Positions 17,730-26,234 of a stretch of DNA of 64,000 nucleotides are shown here, piece by piece (positions within the stretch are counted from its first letter, which is position 1; the number at the start of each line of letters is the position of its first letter). This DNA comes from an uncultured Pelagibacteraceae bacterium (GTDB lineage: Bacteria > Pseudomonadota > Alphaproteobacteria > Pelagibacterales > Pelagibacteraceae). The notes under the pieces were generated by a model that was not told the origin of the DNA, made no database searches, and saw only the letters and a program-made list of their open reading frames with translations. The stretch lies in NCBI GenBank assembly GCA_902569405.1, contig CACFTX010000002.1:1-64000 (forward strand), written 5' to 3'. The position numbers and the translations under genes are program-made.

Positions 17730-17748
17730 CCCGTACATATCCCGTACA
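17730..17748. repeat. Tandem 11-bp repeats, right array
   Basis: One full unit CCCGTACATAT (17730-17740) plus CCCGTACA (17741-17748), in the same orientation as the left array at 15755-15784. Both arrays are followed by a similar AATTT-containing stretch. It begins one base after the stop of the second HNH gene. Confidence 0.8.
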
Positions 17749-17791
17749 AAATTTATTAACGATAATATTTAAATGATTATTTTTAGTTTTT

Positions 17792-17828
17792 AAGGGGCGT
17801 TCTGTTGCCAGGTGCCCCGAACTTTGTA
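17792..17828 (+). repeat. 37-bp direct repeat, right copy (R2)
   Basis: Identical to 15668-15704, same orientation. The hairpin core is 17794-17818. It ends 3 bp from the stop codon of the convergent NTF2-like gene, just as the left copy begins at the thrC stop. A single copy would fit exactly as the spacer between the two genes. Confidence 0.85.
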
Positions 17829-17831
17829 AAA

Positions 17832-18203
17832 TTATTTACTTAGAGCAGTAGAAATTTTTTGGGTATCATCAAATATACGCATTTCAGTTTGTAACCCATC
17901 TTTTACAGTAAACATATGTACAGCATGCATATCAAGATTTTTTGCTGTTGCATGCACGTATATAAATACTTTATCTGCCTCTGAAGTTGCATTTAAAATA
18001 TTTAGATTAAACCCTGGTAATTTTTCTGGGATTTGAGATAGCATTCTTGATACCCAATCATTGTAACCATTATAAGTGCCTGACCAAGCATGGTCTCCAG
18101 TTACATGTATCTTTGCATCTTGGTGCCACTGTTTTCCTAATTCTTCTATTTTTCCTTCTGAGAATAATTTGTAACCCTGTAATACTAAGTCTTTTGGTGA
18201 CAT
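17832..18203 (-). CDS. SnoaL/NTF2-like protein
   Basis: A 123-residue protein with the pattern of the NTF2/SnoaL fold: an N-terminal helix (LVLQGYKLFSEGKIEELGKQW), then HQDAKIHVTGDHAWSGTYNGYNDW and strands containing VFIYVHATAKNLDMHAVHMFTVKDGLQTEMRI in pieces. The fold covers isomerases, hydratases and pure binding proteins, so the activity is unknown. It is convergent with the HNH cassette and flanked on both sides by copies of the R hairpin (17792-17828 and 18254-18278). Confidence 0.7.
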   Translation of the reverse strand: MSPKDLVLQGYKLFSEGKIEELGKQWHQDAKIHVTGDHAWSGTYNGYNDWVSRMLSQIPEKLPGFNLNILNATSEADKVFIYVHATAKNLDMHAVHMFTVKDGLQTEMRIFDDTQKISTALSK

Positions 18204-18253
18204 AAAAATATTTTATATATTACGAATTTTATATGATTTTTAAAAAGTGTAAA

Positions 18254-18278
18254 GAGGCGTTCTGTTGTCAGGTGCCCC
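18254..18278 (+). repeat. Diverged third copy of the R hairpin (R3)
   Basis: GAGGCGTTCTG-TTGT-CAGGTGCCCC matches the hairpin core of R1 and R2 with two substitutions (a G to A in the stem and C to T in the loop). The 3' extension GAACTTTGTA of the other copies is absent. It lies 2 bp from the rnhA stop. Like the others it sits directly at the end of a gene, here a minus-strand one. Confidence 0.75.
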
Positions 18279-18280
18279 AA

Positions 18281-18703
18281 TTATAAATTTGCAGCTTCTC
18301 TAGCTATTAAATCAACTTCGTTATTTAATTTATCAGTAGAATGTGCTTTTACCCAATTCCAACTTATTTCAAATTCATTATTTAGAAGATCTAACTCTTC
18401 CCAAAGTTTTTTATTTTTAACTGATTGTTTGTCTGCAGTTTTCCATCCATTTTTTTTCCAATTATGGATCCACTCTGTTATTCCTGATTTTACATATTTA
18501 GAGTCTGTAAAAATTTGAACTTTGCTTCCTTTAGGAATTTTCTTTAAAGCTTCAATTGGAGCAAGTAGTTCCATTTGATTGTTAGTAGTATTTTTTTTGC
18601 TTCCTTTTATTTGAGTTTTTTTTCCATCATCAATAATTATTGCTGCCCATCCACCATTTCCTGGATTTTCTAAACAAGAACCATCAGTATAAATTTTAAT
18701 CAT
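18281..18703 (-). CDS. rnhA: Ribonuclease HI
   Basis: RNase HI cleaves the RNA strand of RNA-DNA hybrids. All active-site residues are present: Asp7 (YTDGSC), Glu45 (NQMEL), Asp67 (FTDSKY), His121 (KAHST) and Asp131 (EVD). The 140-residue length is typical. It abuts thrB with no gap and ends the long minus-strand run. A second RNase H (type II) is encoded at 33884-34453. Confidence 0.96.
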   Translation of the reverse strand: MIKIYTDGSCLENPGNGGWAAIIIDDGKKTQIKGSKKNTTNNQMELLAPIEALKKIPKGSKVQIFTDSKYVKSGITEWIHNWKKNGWKTADKQSVKNKKLWEELDLLNNEFEISWNWVKAHSTDKLNNEVDLIAREAANL

Positions 18704-19672
18704 TTAATTATAATAATTTTTAAAATTGCTAAATTGATTATGCACTTTAAGTTTTTGAATATATTCCCTTGGATTCTTTATCTTGATAACAGCACTTTTT
18801 GGAGTATTTAAGTAATCATAAGTTCTTGTTAATAAATATCTAAGAGCTGCACCTCTACATAAAACATTTAAAGATTTTTTTTCCTTATTAGACAACTTTC
18901 TTATTTTTGAATAGCCTCTAATAAGATTCGTTGATTTTTTTTTATTAAATATAAATTTATTATTTTTTTTATCGAAACATAATGCATTGATACAAATAGC
19001 AATTTCATACATTAAAAAATCATTACACGCAAAATAGAAATCTATATATCCGTGAAATTTATTTTTCTTAAAAAAAATATTATCAATAAATAAATCAGCG
19101 TGAATTATTCCATAAGGTAAATTTTTTGGCCATTTATTTTTTATTTGTGAAAAAGTAGTCTTCATTAAAGTATTTAAATTAGGACTAATAATTTTGGATT
19201 TATTTCCAATTTTATTTAATAATTTTTGCCAATCTTTTAAAGATAAAGAGTTTTTTCTATAAAGTTTTATTTTTTTTGATGCTTTGTGAAATTTGGCTAT
19301 ATTTTTACCGATTTCATAACAATTATTTGTGTTTAATTTTAACTTATCATTTCCCTCAACAAAGGAAACAATAGAGGCAGTTTTATTTTTAATTTTTATT
19401 AAAAAACTTCCCCTTTTATTTTTTTGAGGTTTTGGACAATTAATTTTATATTTACTTAACTTGTCCATTAAATTCATAAAGAAAGGTAAATCTTTTTTCT
19501 GAACTCTTTTTTCAAAAAGTGTCAGAATAAATTTTTTATTTTTTGTTTTTAAAAGATAATTAGTATTTTCAATTCCTTTTTTAATACCTTTAAAATGAAT
19601 TATTTTTCCTAAATTATAACTTTTTTCAATTGACAGAATATTTTTTGAAGAAATTTTTGTATAAATTGCCAT
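18704..19672 (-). CDS. thrB: Homoserine kinase (ThrB, choline-kinase-like fold)
   Basis: ThrB phosphorylates homoserine, making the substrate of ThrC. The 322-residue protein has the aminoglycoside/choline kinase-type catalytic loop IIHADLFIDNIFF and the following YIDFYFACND. The N-terminus MAIYTKIS and GIENTNYLL fit this alphaproteobacterial type of homoserine kinase rather than the GHMP type. It abuts ispH and rnhA without gaps. Confidence 0.9.
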   Translation of the reverse strand: MAIYTKISSKNILSIEKSYNLGKIIHFKGIKKGIENTNYLLKTKNKKFILTLFEKRVQKKDLPFFMNLMDKLSKYKINCPKPQKNKRGSFLIKIKNKTASIVSFVEGNDKLKLNTNNCYEIGKNIAKFHKASKKIKLYRKNSLSLKDWQKLLNKIGNKSKIISPNLNTLMKTTFSQIKNKWPKNLPYGIIHADLFIDNIFFKKNKFHGYIDFYFACNDFLMYEIAICINALCFDKKNNKFIFNKKKSTNLIRGYSKIRKLSNKEKKSLNVLCRGAALRYLLTRTYDYLNTPKSAVIKIKNPREYIQKLKVHNQFSNFKNYYN

Positions 19673-20617
19673 CTAGTTTAATTTTCCTGGAATTTTAAAT
19701 GTTATATTTTCTTTAACTATTTCTATTTCTTCTATCGCTACTGTAAATTGTTTTTTTAAATTATTTATAAAGTTATCAACTAATATTTCAGGCGCAGAAG
19801 CTCCCGATGAAATTCCTATAGTTTTATACTTTTCAATTTCTTCAAAAGGTACGACACTTTCAGAATGAATTAATCTCGAATTTGTGCATCCAGAATTTCT
19901 TGCTACTTCTACTAATCTTAAAGAGTTAGACGAATTTCTACTTCCAATGACAAAAAACATATCACACTTTTCTGCAATTTTTTTAACAGCAGCCTGTCTA
20001 TTTGTTGTTGCATAACAGATATCTTCTTTTTTTGGTTCTTTAATTCCTGGAAATTTTTTCTTTAAAGCTAATATTATTTCTTTTGTATCATCTACAGAAA
20101 GAGTTGTTTGGGTAACAAAAGCTAATTTTTTTTTAGATTTATTTTCATAATTATTTGCATCATCAACATTTTCAATAAGATCTATTTCTCCTTCAGGAAT
20201 TTGACCCATAGTTCCGACAACTTCCGGATGGTTTTTGTGTCCAATTAGTAAAATTTGTAACCCATTTTTATTTAAATTTTCAGTCTCTCTATGAACCTTT
20301 GATACAAGTGGACATGTTGCATCCACATATTCCATTTTAAAATTTTTTGCTTCAATAGGAATATTTTTTGGGACACCATGGGCAGAAAAAATTACTGGTC
20401 TAGTTTTATCTTTTATTTCATTTAGTTCTTCAACAAAAATAGCACCAATTTCTTTTAGACCATCAACTACATGTTTATTATGAACAATTTCATGCCTAAC
20501 ATAAACTGGTGCCCCGTATTTATTAATACTTTTTTTTACAATTTCTATAGCACGTTCTACACCAGCGCAAAAACCACGAGGGGCAGCAAGTAAAATTTTA
20601 ATTTCTTTGCTTTTCAT
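19673..20617 (-). CDS. ispH: 4-hydroxy-3-methylbut-2-enyl diphosphate reductase
   Basis: IspH (LytB) makes IPP and DMAPP in the last step of the MEP pathway using a [4Fe-4S] cluster. The three cluster cysteines are Cys17 (GFCAGV), Cys102 (DATCPLV) and Cys201 (CYATTNRQ). Length 314 is normal. It overlaps the end of blh by 20 bp, so it is physically part of the carotenoid/retinal operon that consumes its products. Confidence 0.95.
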   Translation of the reverse strand: MKSKEIKILLAAPRGFCAGVERAIEIVKKSINKYGAPVYVRHEIVHNKHVVDGLKEIGAIFVEELNEIKDKTRPVIFSAHGVPKNIPIEAKNFKMEYVDATCPLVSKVHRETENLNKNGLQILLIGHKNHPEVVGTMGQIPEGEIDLIENVDDANNYENKSKKKLAFVTQTTLSVDDTKEIILALKKKFPGIKEPKKEDICYATTNRQAAVKKIAEKCDMFFVIGSRNSSNSLRLVEVARNSGCTNSRLIHSESVVPFEEIEKYKTIGISSGASAPEILVDNFINNLKKQFTVAIEEIEIVKENITFKIPGKLN

Positions 20618-21503
20618 TTTTTTCTAAAAGATATTCCAGCAATATATGTGGAAAGGTTAAAGACGCCAAACCAATAAATATTACTTTTGATATAGCATTA
20701 TCTAAAAAGTAATAATTTTTTAAAAAAAATAGAGAAATTAAGAATAAAATAGCAGTTAAAATAGTTAATGGAATTGCTTTTATTAAAAATTCTTTAAATC
20801 CTTTAATAAAATTTTTTTTATTCAGATCATTAGACAATTTAAAAGAATGTCTAATAGAGTGCAAAAAGCAAAAGTAAATTGTAAATGCCAAAATTGGATT
20901 AAAGAAATAGTTAAGAAGTAGGATAGATATAAAATCCATTAATAGTAGCGATTTAATATCGATTTGTTTATTTGATGAAATAATAATATTTGCAAATAAA
21001 CTAATTGTAATAAATGTGTATAGAAATTCATTCGATATAAACAAGCTTTGTGCAATATCAAAATTTAAATTATAAAAAATATTTAGAGCTTCAGTTTTAT
21101 GAAATAACAATGGTGCCGTTATTACTAAAGATCCTTTAAAAAAGTAAATTAAATCAAGATTAGATTTATTTTTTATAAACTCAGAGTCTTCTTTGCCGAA
21201 GTGATATGACGCAACTATTAAAAAAACTAATAATAAAATTTTAGAAAAGAACAACCATAATAAAATTATACTTACTCCAATAAAAATATACAAAATATAG
21301 AATGTAGAAATAGATTTATAATTTAGTAGTTTTAATAATTTTTTTCCTTTTATATGATCTAATGCCCCATGAGATATTCCTAAACTTAATATAAGCAACA
21401 AACATAAAATAAATAAATTATTATCTCTTAAAAATTCAAATGCCGATAATAATATACATAAATTAAAAAAAATTAATGAATGATAAAAATTTATTTTTTT
21501 CAT
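20598..21503 (-). CDS. blh: Brp/Blh-family beta-carotene 15,15'-dioxygenase
   Basis: Blh cleaves beta-carotene to two retinals, the chromophore of rhodopsins. This 301-residue polytopic membrane protein shows the family's histidine motifs: GISHGALDH near residue 43, SYHFGKED near 97, HSIRHS near 210 and FPHILLE near the C-terminus. It follows crtY by 5 bp. No opsin gene is in the window. Confidence 0.88.
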   Translation of the reverse strand: MKKINFYHSLIFFNLCILLSAFEFLRDNNLFILCLLLILSLGISHGALDHIKGKKLLKLLNYKSISTFYILYIFIGVSIILLWLFFSKILLLVFLIVASYHFGKEDSEFIKNKSNLDLIYFFKGSLVITAPLLFHKTEALNIFYNLNFDIAQSLFISNEFLYTFITISLFANIIISSNKQIDIKSLLLMDFISILLLNYFFNPILAFTIYFCFLHSIRHSFKLSNDLNKKNFIKGFKEFLIKAIPLTILTAILFLISLFFLKNYYFLDNAISKVIFIGLASLTFPHILLEYLLEKNEKQRN

Positions 21504-21508
21504 CTAAT

Positions 21509-22573
21509 TTAGAAAATATTTTTAATAAATATCCATTTAGGCATTTTTAAAATTATTTCCAGATCCTCAAAAATGTTACTTTTATTTGATAGAAATTTTA
21601 TAACTGTTTTGGAAGATGCTTTAAACATATTTAAAAATATTTTTGGCATTTTACCTGGATTATTTTTCAAAACATTTAAAAATATATTATCAAGAAACTC
21701 ATATTTCTTTCCAATATGATAAGCTTTTATGTTTTGAATTTTTTCAATATTATCAGTTATATATTTGCTATGATCTTGAATATTAAGAAAAGTATATCCA
21801 GTACTTAAACGGGTCATGCCTCCAGCAGACCCAATATTAATTTTATTTTTCTTTGATTTATTTAATGGATAAAACAAAGGTATGGCCCCTTCTTCCTGAA
21901 AATTAATTTTATAATTTTTTATTTTAAGAGTTTCTTTGATATATTTTTCTAACTGAATATCGTAATCTTTTAAGGATTTATCATCCATTTTTGATAGCCA
22001 AGTTGTTTCTATTAACGCCTTATTTTTTGAAAAGGGCAAGGTATAAAAAAAATGCACATTATCTCTTTGATCACAATCAAAATCCATTAAGTTAAAAATT
22101 CTATCATCAAAAATATCTTTTGGAGTTTCAATTTCTATACCTTTAAAATGTTGCCAAAGATTTGTTTGATAATTTCCTTTTTCTGGAATGCTATTAAATA
22201 TAAAAGAATTATTTAAATTTAATTGATCGGTATTTTTAAAAAATTGAATATTTTTGTTTTGTTTTAATTGATTTAAGACTTTTTTATAAAATAAACCACT
22301 GTCTATAGTTTGGTAACAATACTCTTTATTTACAACTTCATGGGATCCTAACTCAGAATTGACAGAAAAATTGTTCCAACTTTTTATAACACAGTCATCA
22401 AAATTATGATCAGTGACTTTCCAAAATGACCAAGTTTTATCTCTTTTATATTCATTTCTGCTTTCAACTATAGCTAAGGTTTTATCATTTAATTTTTTAT
22501 TTATATTGAGCTCGTAAGCCAAGGATAAGCCAGAGCATCCACCACCAAAAATGATATAATCAAATTCTTTCAT
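21509..22573 (-). CDS. crtY: Lycopene beta-cyclase
   Basis: CrtY cyclises lycopene to beta-carotene. The 354-residue protein opens with a flavin-binding GGGCSGLSLA and contains TRLSTGYTF-type sequence (GGMTRLSTGYTF), typical of bacterial CrtY. It overlaps crtB by 14 bp and precedes blh. The operon order crtI-crtB-crtY-blh gives the complete path from GGPP to retinal except for GGPP synthase, which is not in the window. Confidence 0.9.
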   Translation of the reverse strand: MKEFDYIIFGGGCSGLSLAYELNINKKLNDKTLAIVESRNEYKRDKTWSFWKVTDHNFDDCVIKSWNNFSVNSELGSHEVVNKEYCYQTIDSGLFYKKVLNQLKQNKNIQFFKNTDQLNLNNSFIFNSIPEKGNYQTNLWQHFKGIEIETPKDIFDDRIFNLMDFDCDQRDNVHFFYTLPFSKNKALIETTWLSKMDDKSLKDYDIQLEKYIKETLKIKNYKINFQEEGAIPLFYPLNKSKKNKINIGSAGGMTRLSTGYTFLNIQDHSKYITDNIEKIQNIKAYHIGKKYEFLDNIFLNVLKNNPGKMPKIFLNMFKASSKTVIKFLSNKSNIFEDLEIILKMPKWIFIKNIF

Positions 22574-23408
22574 TTAAATTTATCTCTTCAATTATTATAT
22601 CGTGTTCTTCATTTCTTTTATCTTCTTCCGCTTTAAGAAATAATAAATTTATAAGGTCAAAAATACTTAAAAATGTCTGGTATACCTTGCTAAAATTAGA
22701 AACATAAATTTTTCCAGAATTTTTATAATTCTCCATATTTTTTTTACTTAAAATTTTATTACCAATTTCTCTGTATACTCTTCTAGCTACTATAATTGCA
22801 AATCGACTTCTAAAAGGAATTTCTTTAATAGATTTAAATGAACTTTCATAAAATTTATTTGCTAATTCTAATGTTTTTTTAATAGTTTCAAAATCAGGAT
22901 TTATATACATTCTATTTCTTTTTCCATCCTCAACAACATCTCTTGAAATATTTGTTAATTGCATTGCAATCCCAAGATCCATGGCTGATTTAAACGAATT
23001 TCTTGACTTAACATTTAATATTTTAGCCATCATTAAACCTACTGTACCCGCAACTCTATATGAATAAACAAGTAGTTCTTTATTTGAATTTAATCTTATG
23101 TTTTCTTTTAAATCTGATTCAATGCCATCAAATAAATCCAGAATTACGCTACGAGGAATTTTAAAATTATTAATTAAACTATATATTTTTTTAATTGTAG
23201 GATTTGTTAAATTTTTATTATTAAAATCATCTTTGTATTTTTTAAAATTATCTTTCTTAATTTCCAAAGTTGTATCTTGATCTGCTATATCATCTAGCGT
23301 TCTACAAAAATCATATAAGTCAGAACTACTTAGATATATTTTTTTTGGTAAAAAAAATCCTGCCCAATTAAAAGATTTTGCATACATTGATAAAAAATTT
23401 TGTGACAT
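22560..23408 (-). CDS. crtB: Phytoene synthase
   Basis: CrtB condenses two GGPP to phytoene. Two Asp-rich motifs are visible: DDIAD (residues 39-43) and DVVED near 170 in NISRDVVEDGKRNRMY. Length 282 is typical. The start codon shares a base with the crtI stop (TAATG), and the 3' end overlaps crtY by 14 bp. Confidence 0.93.
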   Translation of the reverse strand: MSQNFLSMYAKSFNWAGFFLPKKIYLSSSDLYDFCRTLDDIADQDTTLEIKKDNFKKYKDDFNNKNLTNPTIKKIYSLINNFKIPRSVILDLFDGIESDLKENIRLNSNKELLVYSYRVAGTVGLMMAKILNVKSRNSFKSAMDLGIAMQLTNISRDVVEDGKRNRMYINPDFETIKKTLELANKFYESSFKSIKEIPFRSRFAIIVARRVYREIGNKILSKKNMENYKNSGKIYVSNFSKVYQTFLSIFDLINLLFLKAEEDKRNEEHDIIIEEINLNERI

Positions 23409-24865
23409 TATAAGATTTTATCTAAAACTTTTGCTGAAGACAGCACACCAGGGATTCCAGCACCAGGATGAGTACCCGCTCCAACGAAATACAATCCATC
23501 ACAAACCTCTGATTTATTATGAAATCTAAAATATGCAGATTGACTAAATTTAGGTTGGATAGAAAATCCTGATCCATATTTTGTATTAAGTTCTTTTTCA
23601 AAGTAATCAGGTGTTAAATAAAATTCTTCAACAATATTATTTTTAAGGTTTGGTAATAAACTATTTTCCATTTTTTTTATCACAAGTTCTTTTAATTTAT
23701 CTCCTTCTACTGACCAATTTATCTTTGATTGGTTATTTGGCACCGGCACGAGAACATAGAAACAGTCATGTCCATCTGGTGCCATTGATCTGTCTGTAGC
23801 TGTAGGTCGGTGTAAATAATAACTTATATCTTCGTTTAATTTTTTATTTTCGAAGATATCATTTAAATGTTCTTTATATTTATTTCCAAATTTTATTGTG
23901 TGATGTTCAACATCTTCATAAATTTTTTTAGTTCCAAAATAATAAACAAACAATCCCATTGAATATTCCATTCGTTTCCTTTTCCAATTGAAAATAATGT
24001 TTGTTTTTTTATTTTCTAATAATTTTTCATAAACAACATGAGGATCTCCATTACAAACAACATTATCAGCATTAATTTCATTTTGATTATTAAGTTGTAC
24101 ACTTTTAATTTTATTTTGATTTAAATTAATACTTGTAGCTTCAGAAGCTTTTATGATTTTTATATTTTCTTCAATCATCAATTTTTCTAAGCCTTTAATA
24201 ATTTGACCAGTTCCACCCATAGAATAATGTATTCCCCACTTTTTTTCTAAATAGAGAATTAATCCATATATTGATGTGGTTGTGAAAGGATTTCCACCTA
24301 CAAGAAGTGGATGCATGCTAAAAATACGTCTTAGTTTTTCATTATTAATATAAGATGCAACAAGTGAGTAAACAGATTTATAACTTTTAAGATTAACCAA
24401 GGCAGGAAGTTGTTTCATCATAAAAAGAGAATTATCAAATGAAACATCAGAAAGTTCTAAAAAACCTTTATCAAATATTTTTTTTGTAAATTTAACTAAA
24501 TTTTCATAACCCTTAACATCGTTTTTATCTATTTTTTCAATTTGATCTTTCATTTGATCTTCATTTCCCGAATAATCAAACTTCATTCCATCTTCAAAAA
24601 TAAATCTGTACCAAGTGTTAAGAGGAGTTATTTTAATATAGTTTTTTGGATCTTTATTAAATAATTTAAACAATTCATTAATTAGATATGGTGCTGTTAT
24701 TACAGTTGGACCAGCATCAAAAATAAATCCATTTTTTTTAAATACTCTTGCTCTTCCCCCTAAGTCTTTTTGTTTTTCTATTAAAGTAACCTCGTGATTT
24801 TTTGCTCTAAGCCTTAAAGCTGCAGCAATTCCGCCAAATCCAGAACCTATAACTATAGATTTCAT
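23408..24865 (-). CDS. crtI: Phytoene desaturase
   Basis: CrtI oxidises phytoene to lycopene using FAD. The 485-residue protein has the N-terminal dinucleotide fold GSGFGGIAAALRLR and the C-terminal family signature FVGAGTHPGAGIPGV. It is the first gene of the carotenoid block and starts 39 bp after the stop of atpF on the same strand, so either a promoter lies in this AT-rich gap or it is read through from the F0 operon. Confidence 0.94.
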   Translation of the reverse strand: MKSIVIGSGFGGIAAALRLRAKNHEVTLIEKQKDLGGRARVFKKNGFIFDAGPTVITAPYLINELFKLFNKDPKNYIKITPLNTWYRFIFEDGMKFDYSGNEDQMKDQIEKIDKNDVKGYENLVKFTKKIFDKGFLELSDVSFDNSLFMMKQLPALVNLKSYKSVYSLVASYINNEKLRRIFSMHPLLVGGNPFTTTSIYGLILYLEKKWGIHYSMGGTGQIIKGLEKLMIEENIKIIKASEATSINLNQNKIKSVQLNNQNEINADNVVCNGDPHVVYEKLLENKKTNIIFNWKRKRMEYSMGLFVYYFGTKKIYEDVEHHTIKFGNKYKEHLNDIFENKKLNEDISYYLHRPTATDRSMAPDGHDCFYVLVPVPNNQSKINWSVEGDKLKELVIKKMENSLLPNLKNNIVEEFYLTPDYFEKELNTKYGSGFSIQPKFSQSAYFRFHNKSEVCDGLYFVGAGTHPGAGIPGVLSSAKVLDKIL

Positions 24866-24904
24866 TAGGGTAATTTATATTTTTTTTAAAAAATTGTAAG
24901 AGAA

Positions 24905-25402
24905 TTATGAATTAATTTTTTTTAGTGCAGTTTTAGTTTCTTCTAAATTTTTACTAAAAAGATTATCTAGTTTTGATTTATCAATTGAAGTAGTTATAAT
25001 TTTTTTAACAGAATCTATTGCAATTTTTATAGATGTATCTCTAATTTCTTTAATTGCCGCTTCTTTCATTTGCGCTATTTTATTTTCTGCTAGCTTTTTT
25101 TTAAGTTCAGCATTTTTGTGAAATTTTTCATTTGTTTCAATAATTAAATTTTCACTTTCTTTTTTTGCTTGGTTTAAAATATCTTTACTTGTTTTTTCAG
25201 CAGTATCTAGTTTGGCTTGTGCATTGTCTAATAAAATTTTTGCTTCAGACCTAAGTTTTTCACTTTCATTAAGTTCATTTTTAATATCAGATATAAGTTT
25301 ATTTAAAACTTCATTTATTTTTTGAGGTATTTTTAAATAAACCAAAACACCAAAAAAAATTACAAATGAAATTGCTACCCAGAACGATGCATCAATTGCC
25401 AT
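24905..25402 (-). CDS. atpF: ATP synthase F0 subunit b
   Basis: The start is placed at ATG 25402 (MAIDASFWVAI...), preceded by AGAGTGAG; an upstream in-frame extension of 13 codons lies inside the b' gene and is unlikely. The 165-residue protein has one N-terminal membrane helix and a long charged coiled coil that forms part of the peripheral stalk. It overlaps the b' gene by 11 bp. Confidence 0.88.
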   Translation of the reverse strand: MAIDASFWVAISFVIFFGVLVYLKIPQKINEVLNKLISDIKNELNESEKLRSEAKILLDNAQAKLDTAEKTSKDILNQAKKESENLIIETNEKFHKNAELKKKLAENKIAQMKEAAIKEIRDTSIKIAIDSVKKIITTSIDKSKLDNLFSKNLEETKTALKKINS

Positions 25403-25982
25403 AATACTCACTCTTCTTTCTTTTTGATAAATCTTCAACAATTGCAGATATGCTGCTATTATTTACCTCAACTCCAATTAGTTGTTTTATTAAGTCATTT
25501 GAAGTTTCGATTGCAATTTTTGTAATTTTTTCAGGAGATTTATTTTTAAGATCCTGAATTTCTAGTTCTGCTTTTTTAATTTCTTCATTAAGATCACTAT
25601 CCAAGCTTTCTTTTTTCTTATTAATATCCTTTAGTATTTTTTCTCTAGCTTGGTTATAATAATTTTTAGCCTTAATTTTATTATCTTGAATGATTTTATT
25701 ATATTCTTTTATTTTTTCTTCACTATCCTTTCGCTGTTTTTCTGCTGCTTCAATATTTTCTAAAATTTTTGATTTTCTTACTTCTAAATTATTGCTAATT
25801 TTTGGAAGTATAAGTTTAGAAAGTACAACATATAATATTCCGAATGTTATAGTTAACCAAAAAATTTGGGAAACCCAAAACTCTGGGTTTAGCTGTGGCA
25901 TGCCTCCACTTTCAGCTGCAAAAGTTTTTATTAAAAATAAAAAACTTAAAAATATGGTTTGAAAAAATATTTTTTTGATCAT
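25392..25982 (-). CDS. atpG: ATP synthase F0 subunit b'
   Basis: A second, diverged b subunit of 196 residues. An N-terminal signal-like hydrophobic segment (about 3-22) is followed by MPQLNPEFWVSQIFWLTITF, the usual b' membrane entry, then a coiled coil. Alphaproteobacteria and photosynthetic bacteria commonly have b/b' pairs that form a heterodimeric stalk. It lies 5 bp after atpE. Confidence 0.85.
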   Translation of the reverse strand: MIKKIFFQTIFLSFLFLIKTFAAESGGMPQLNPEFWVSQIFWLTITFGILYVVLSKLILPKISNNLEVRKSKILENIEAAEKQRKDSEEKIKEYNKIIQDNKIKAKNYYNQAREKILKDINKKKESLDSDLNEEIKKAELEIQDLKNKSPEKITKIAIETSNDLIKQLIGVEVNNSSISAIVEDLSKRKKSEYYGN

Positions 25983-25987
25983 TAACC

Positions 25988-26215
25988 TTAAAATGCAAAT
26001 AAAATAATCAATGCAACAACTAGTCCAAATAAACCTGTTGCTTCAGCTAAAGCAAATCCTAATAATAAATTAGGAAATTGTTTTTGTGCTGCAGATGGAT
26101 TTCTCATTGCACCAGAAAGGTAATTACCAAAAATAATTCCAATTCCAACACCTGCTCCTGCTAGAGCTATTGCCGCCAATCCTGCTCCAATCATTTTTGC
26201 TGCTTCTAGTTCCAT
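25988..26215 (-). CDS. atpE: ATP synthase F0 subunit c
   Basis: The 75-residue c subunit is a two-helix hairpin with the glycine motif GAGVGIGIIFG in helix 1 and the ion-binding Glu58 in helix 2 (LAEATGLFG). The residue after Glu58 is Ala, not Ser or Thr, which by the known Na+/H+ signatures suggests proton rather than sodium coupling. Upstream GGAGGA-type sequence (AAGGAGGATATA) is a strong ribosome binding site, fitting the need for many c copies. Confidence 0.95.
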   Translation of the reverse strand: MELEAAKMIGAGLAAIALAGAGVGIGIIFGNYLSGAMRNPSAAQKQFPNLLLGFALAEATGLFGLVVALIILFAF

Positions 26216-26234
26216 TATATCCTCCTTATGTTAA

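Larger units (their letters stand above)
15668..17828. mobile_element. Repeat-bracketed HNH cassette between thrC and the NTF2-like gene
   Basis: A 2.1-kb segment bounded by two identical 37-bp direct repeats (15668-15704 and 17792-17828). Just inside each end is a tandem array of an 11-bp unit, three units on the left and two on the right. Between them are a 77-codon gene and two HNH endonuclease genes, all on the plus strand. Recombination between the outer repeats would rejoin thrC and the convergent NTF2-like gene around one copy. No integrase or transposase is present. That it is mobile is inference from this architecture. Confidence 0.6.

Noticed and set aside
15755..17748. CRISPR array made of the CCCGTACATAT repeats
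   Set aside because: The units are 11 bp with no spacers between them, only two or three per array, and no cas genes are near.
15668..17828. Group I or II intron carrying the HNH genes
   Set aside because: The segment does not interrupt a gene: thrC and the NTF2-like gene are both complete on either side, and no intron core was recognised.
18704..24865. Proteorhodopsin gene within the carotenoid operon
   Set aside because: All frames between rnhA and atpF are accounted for by crtI, crtB, crtY, blh, ispH and thrB; no opsin motif is present.
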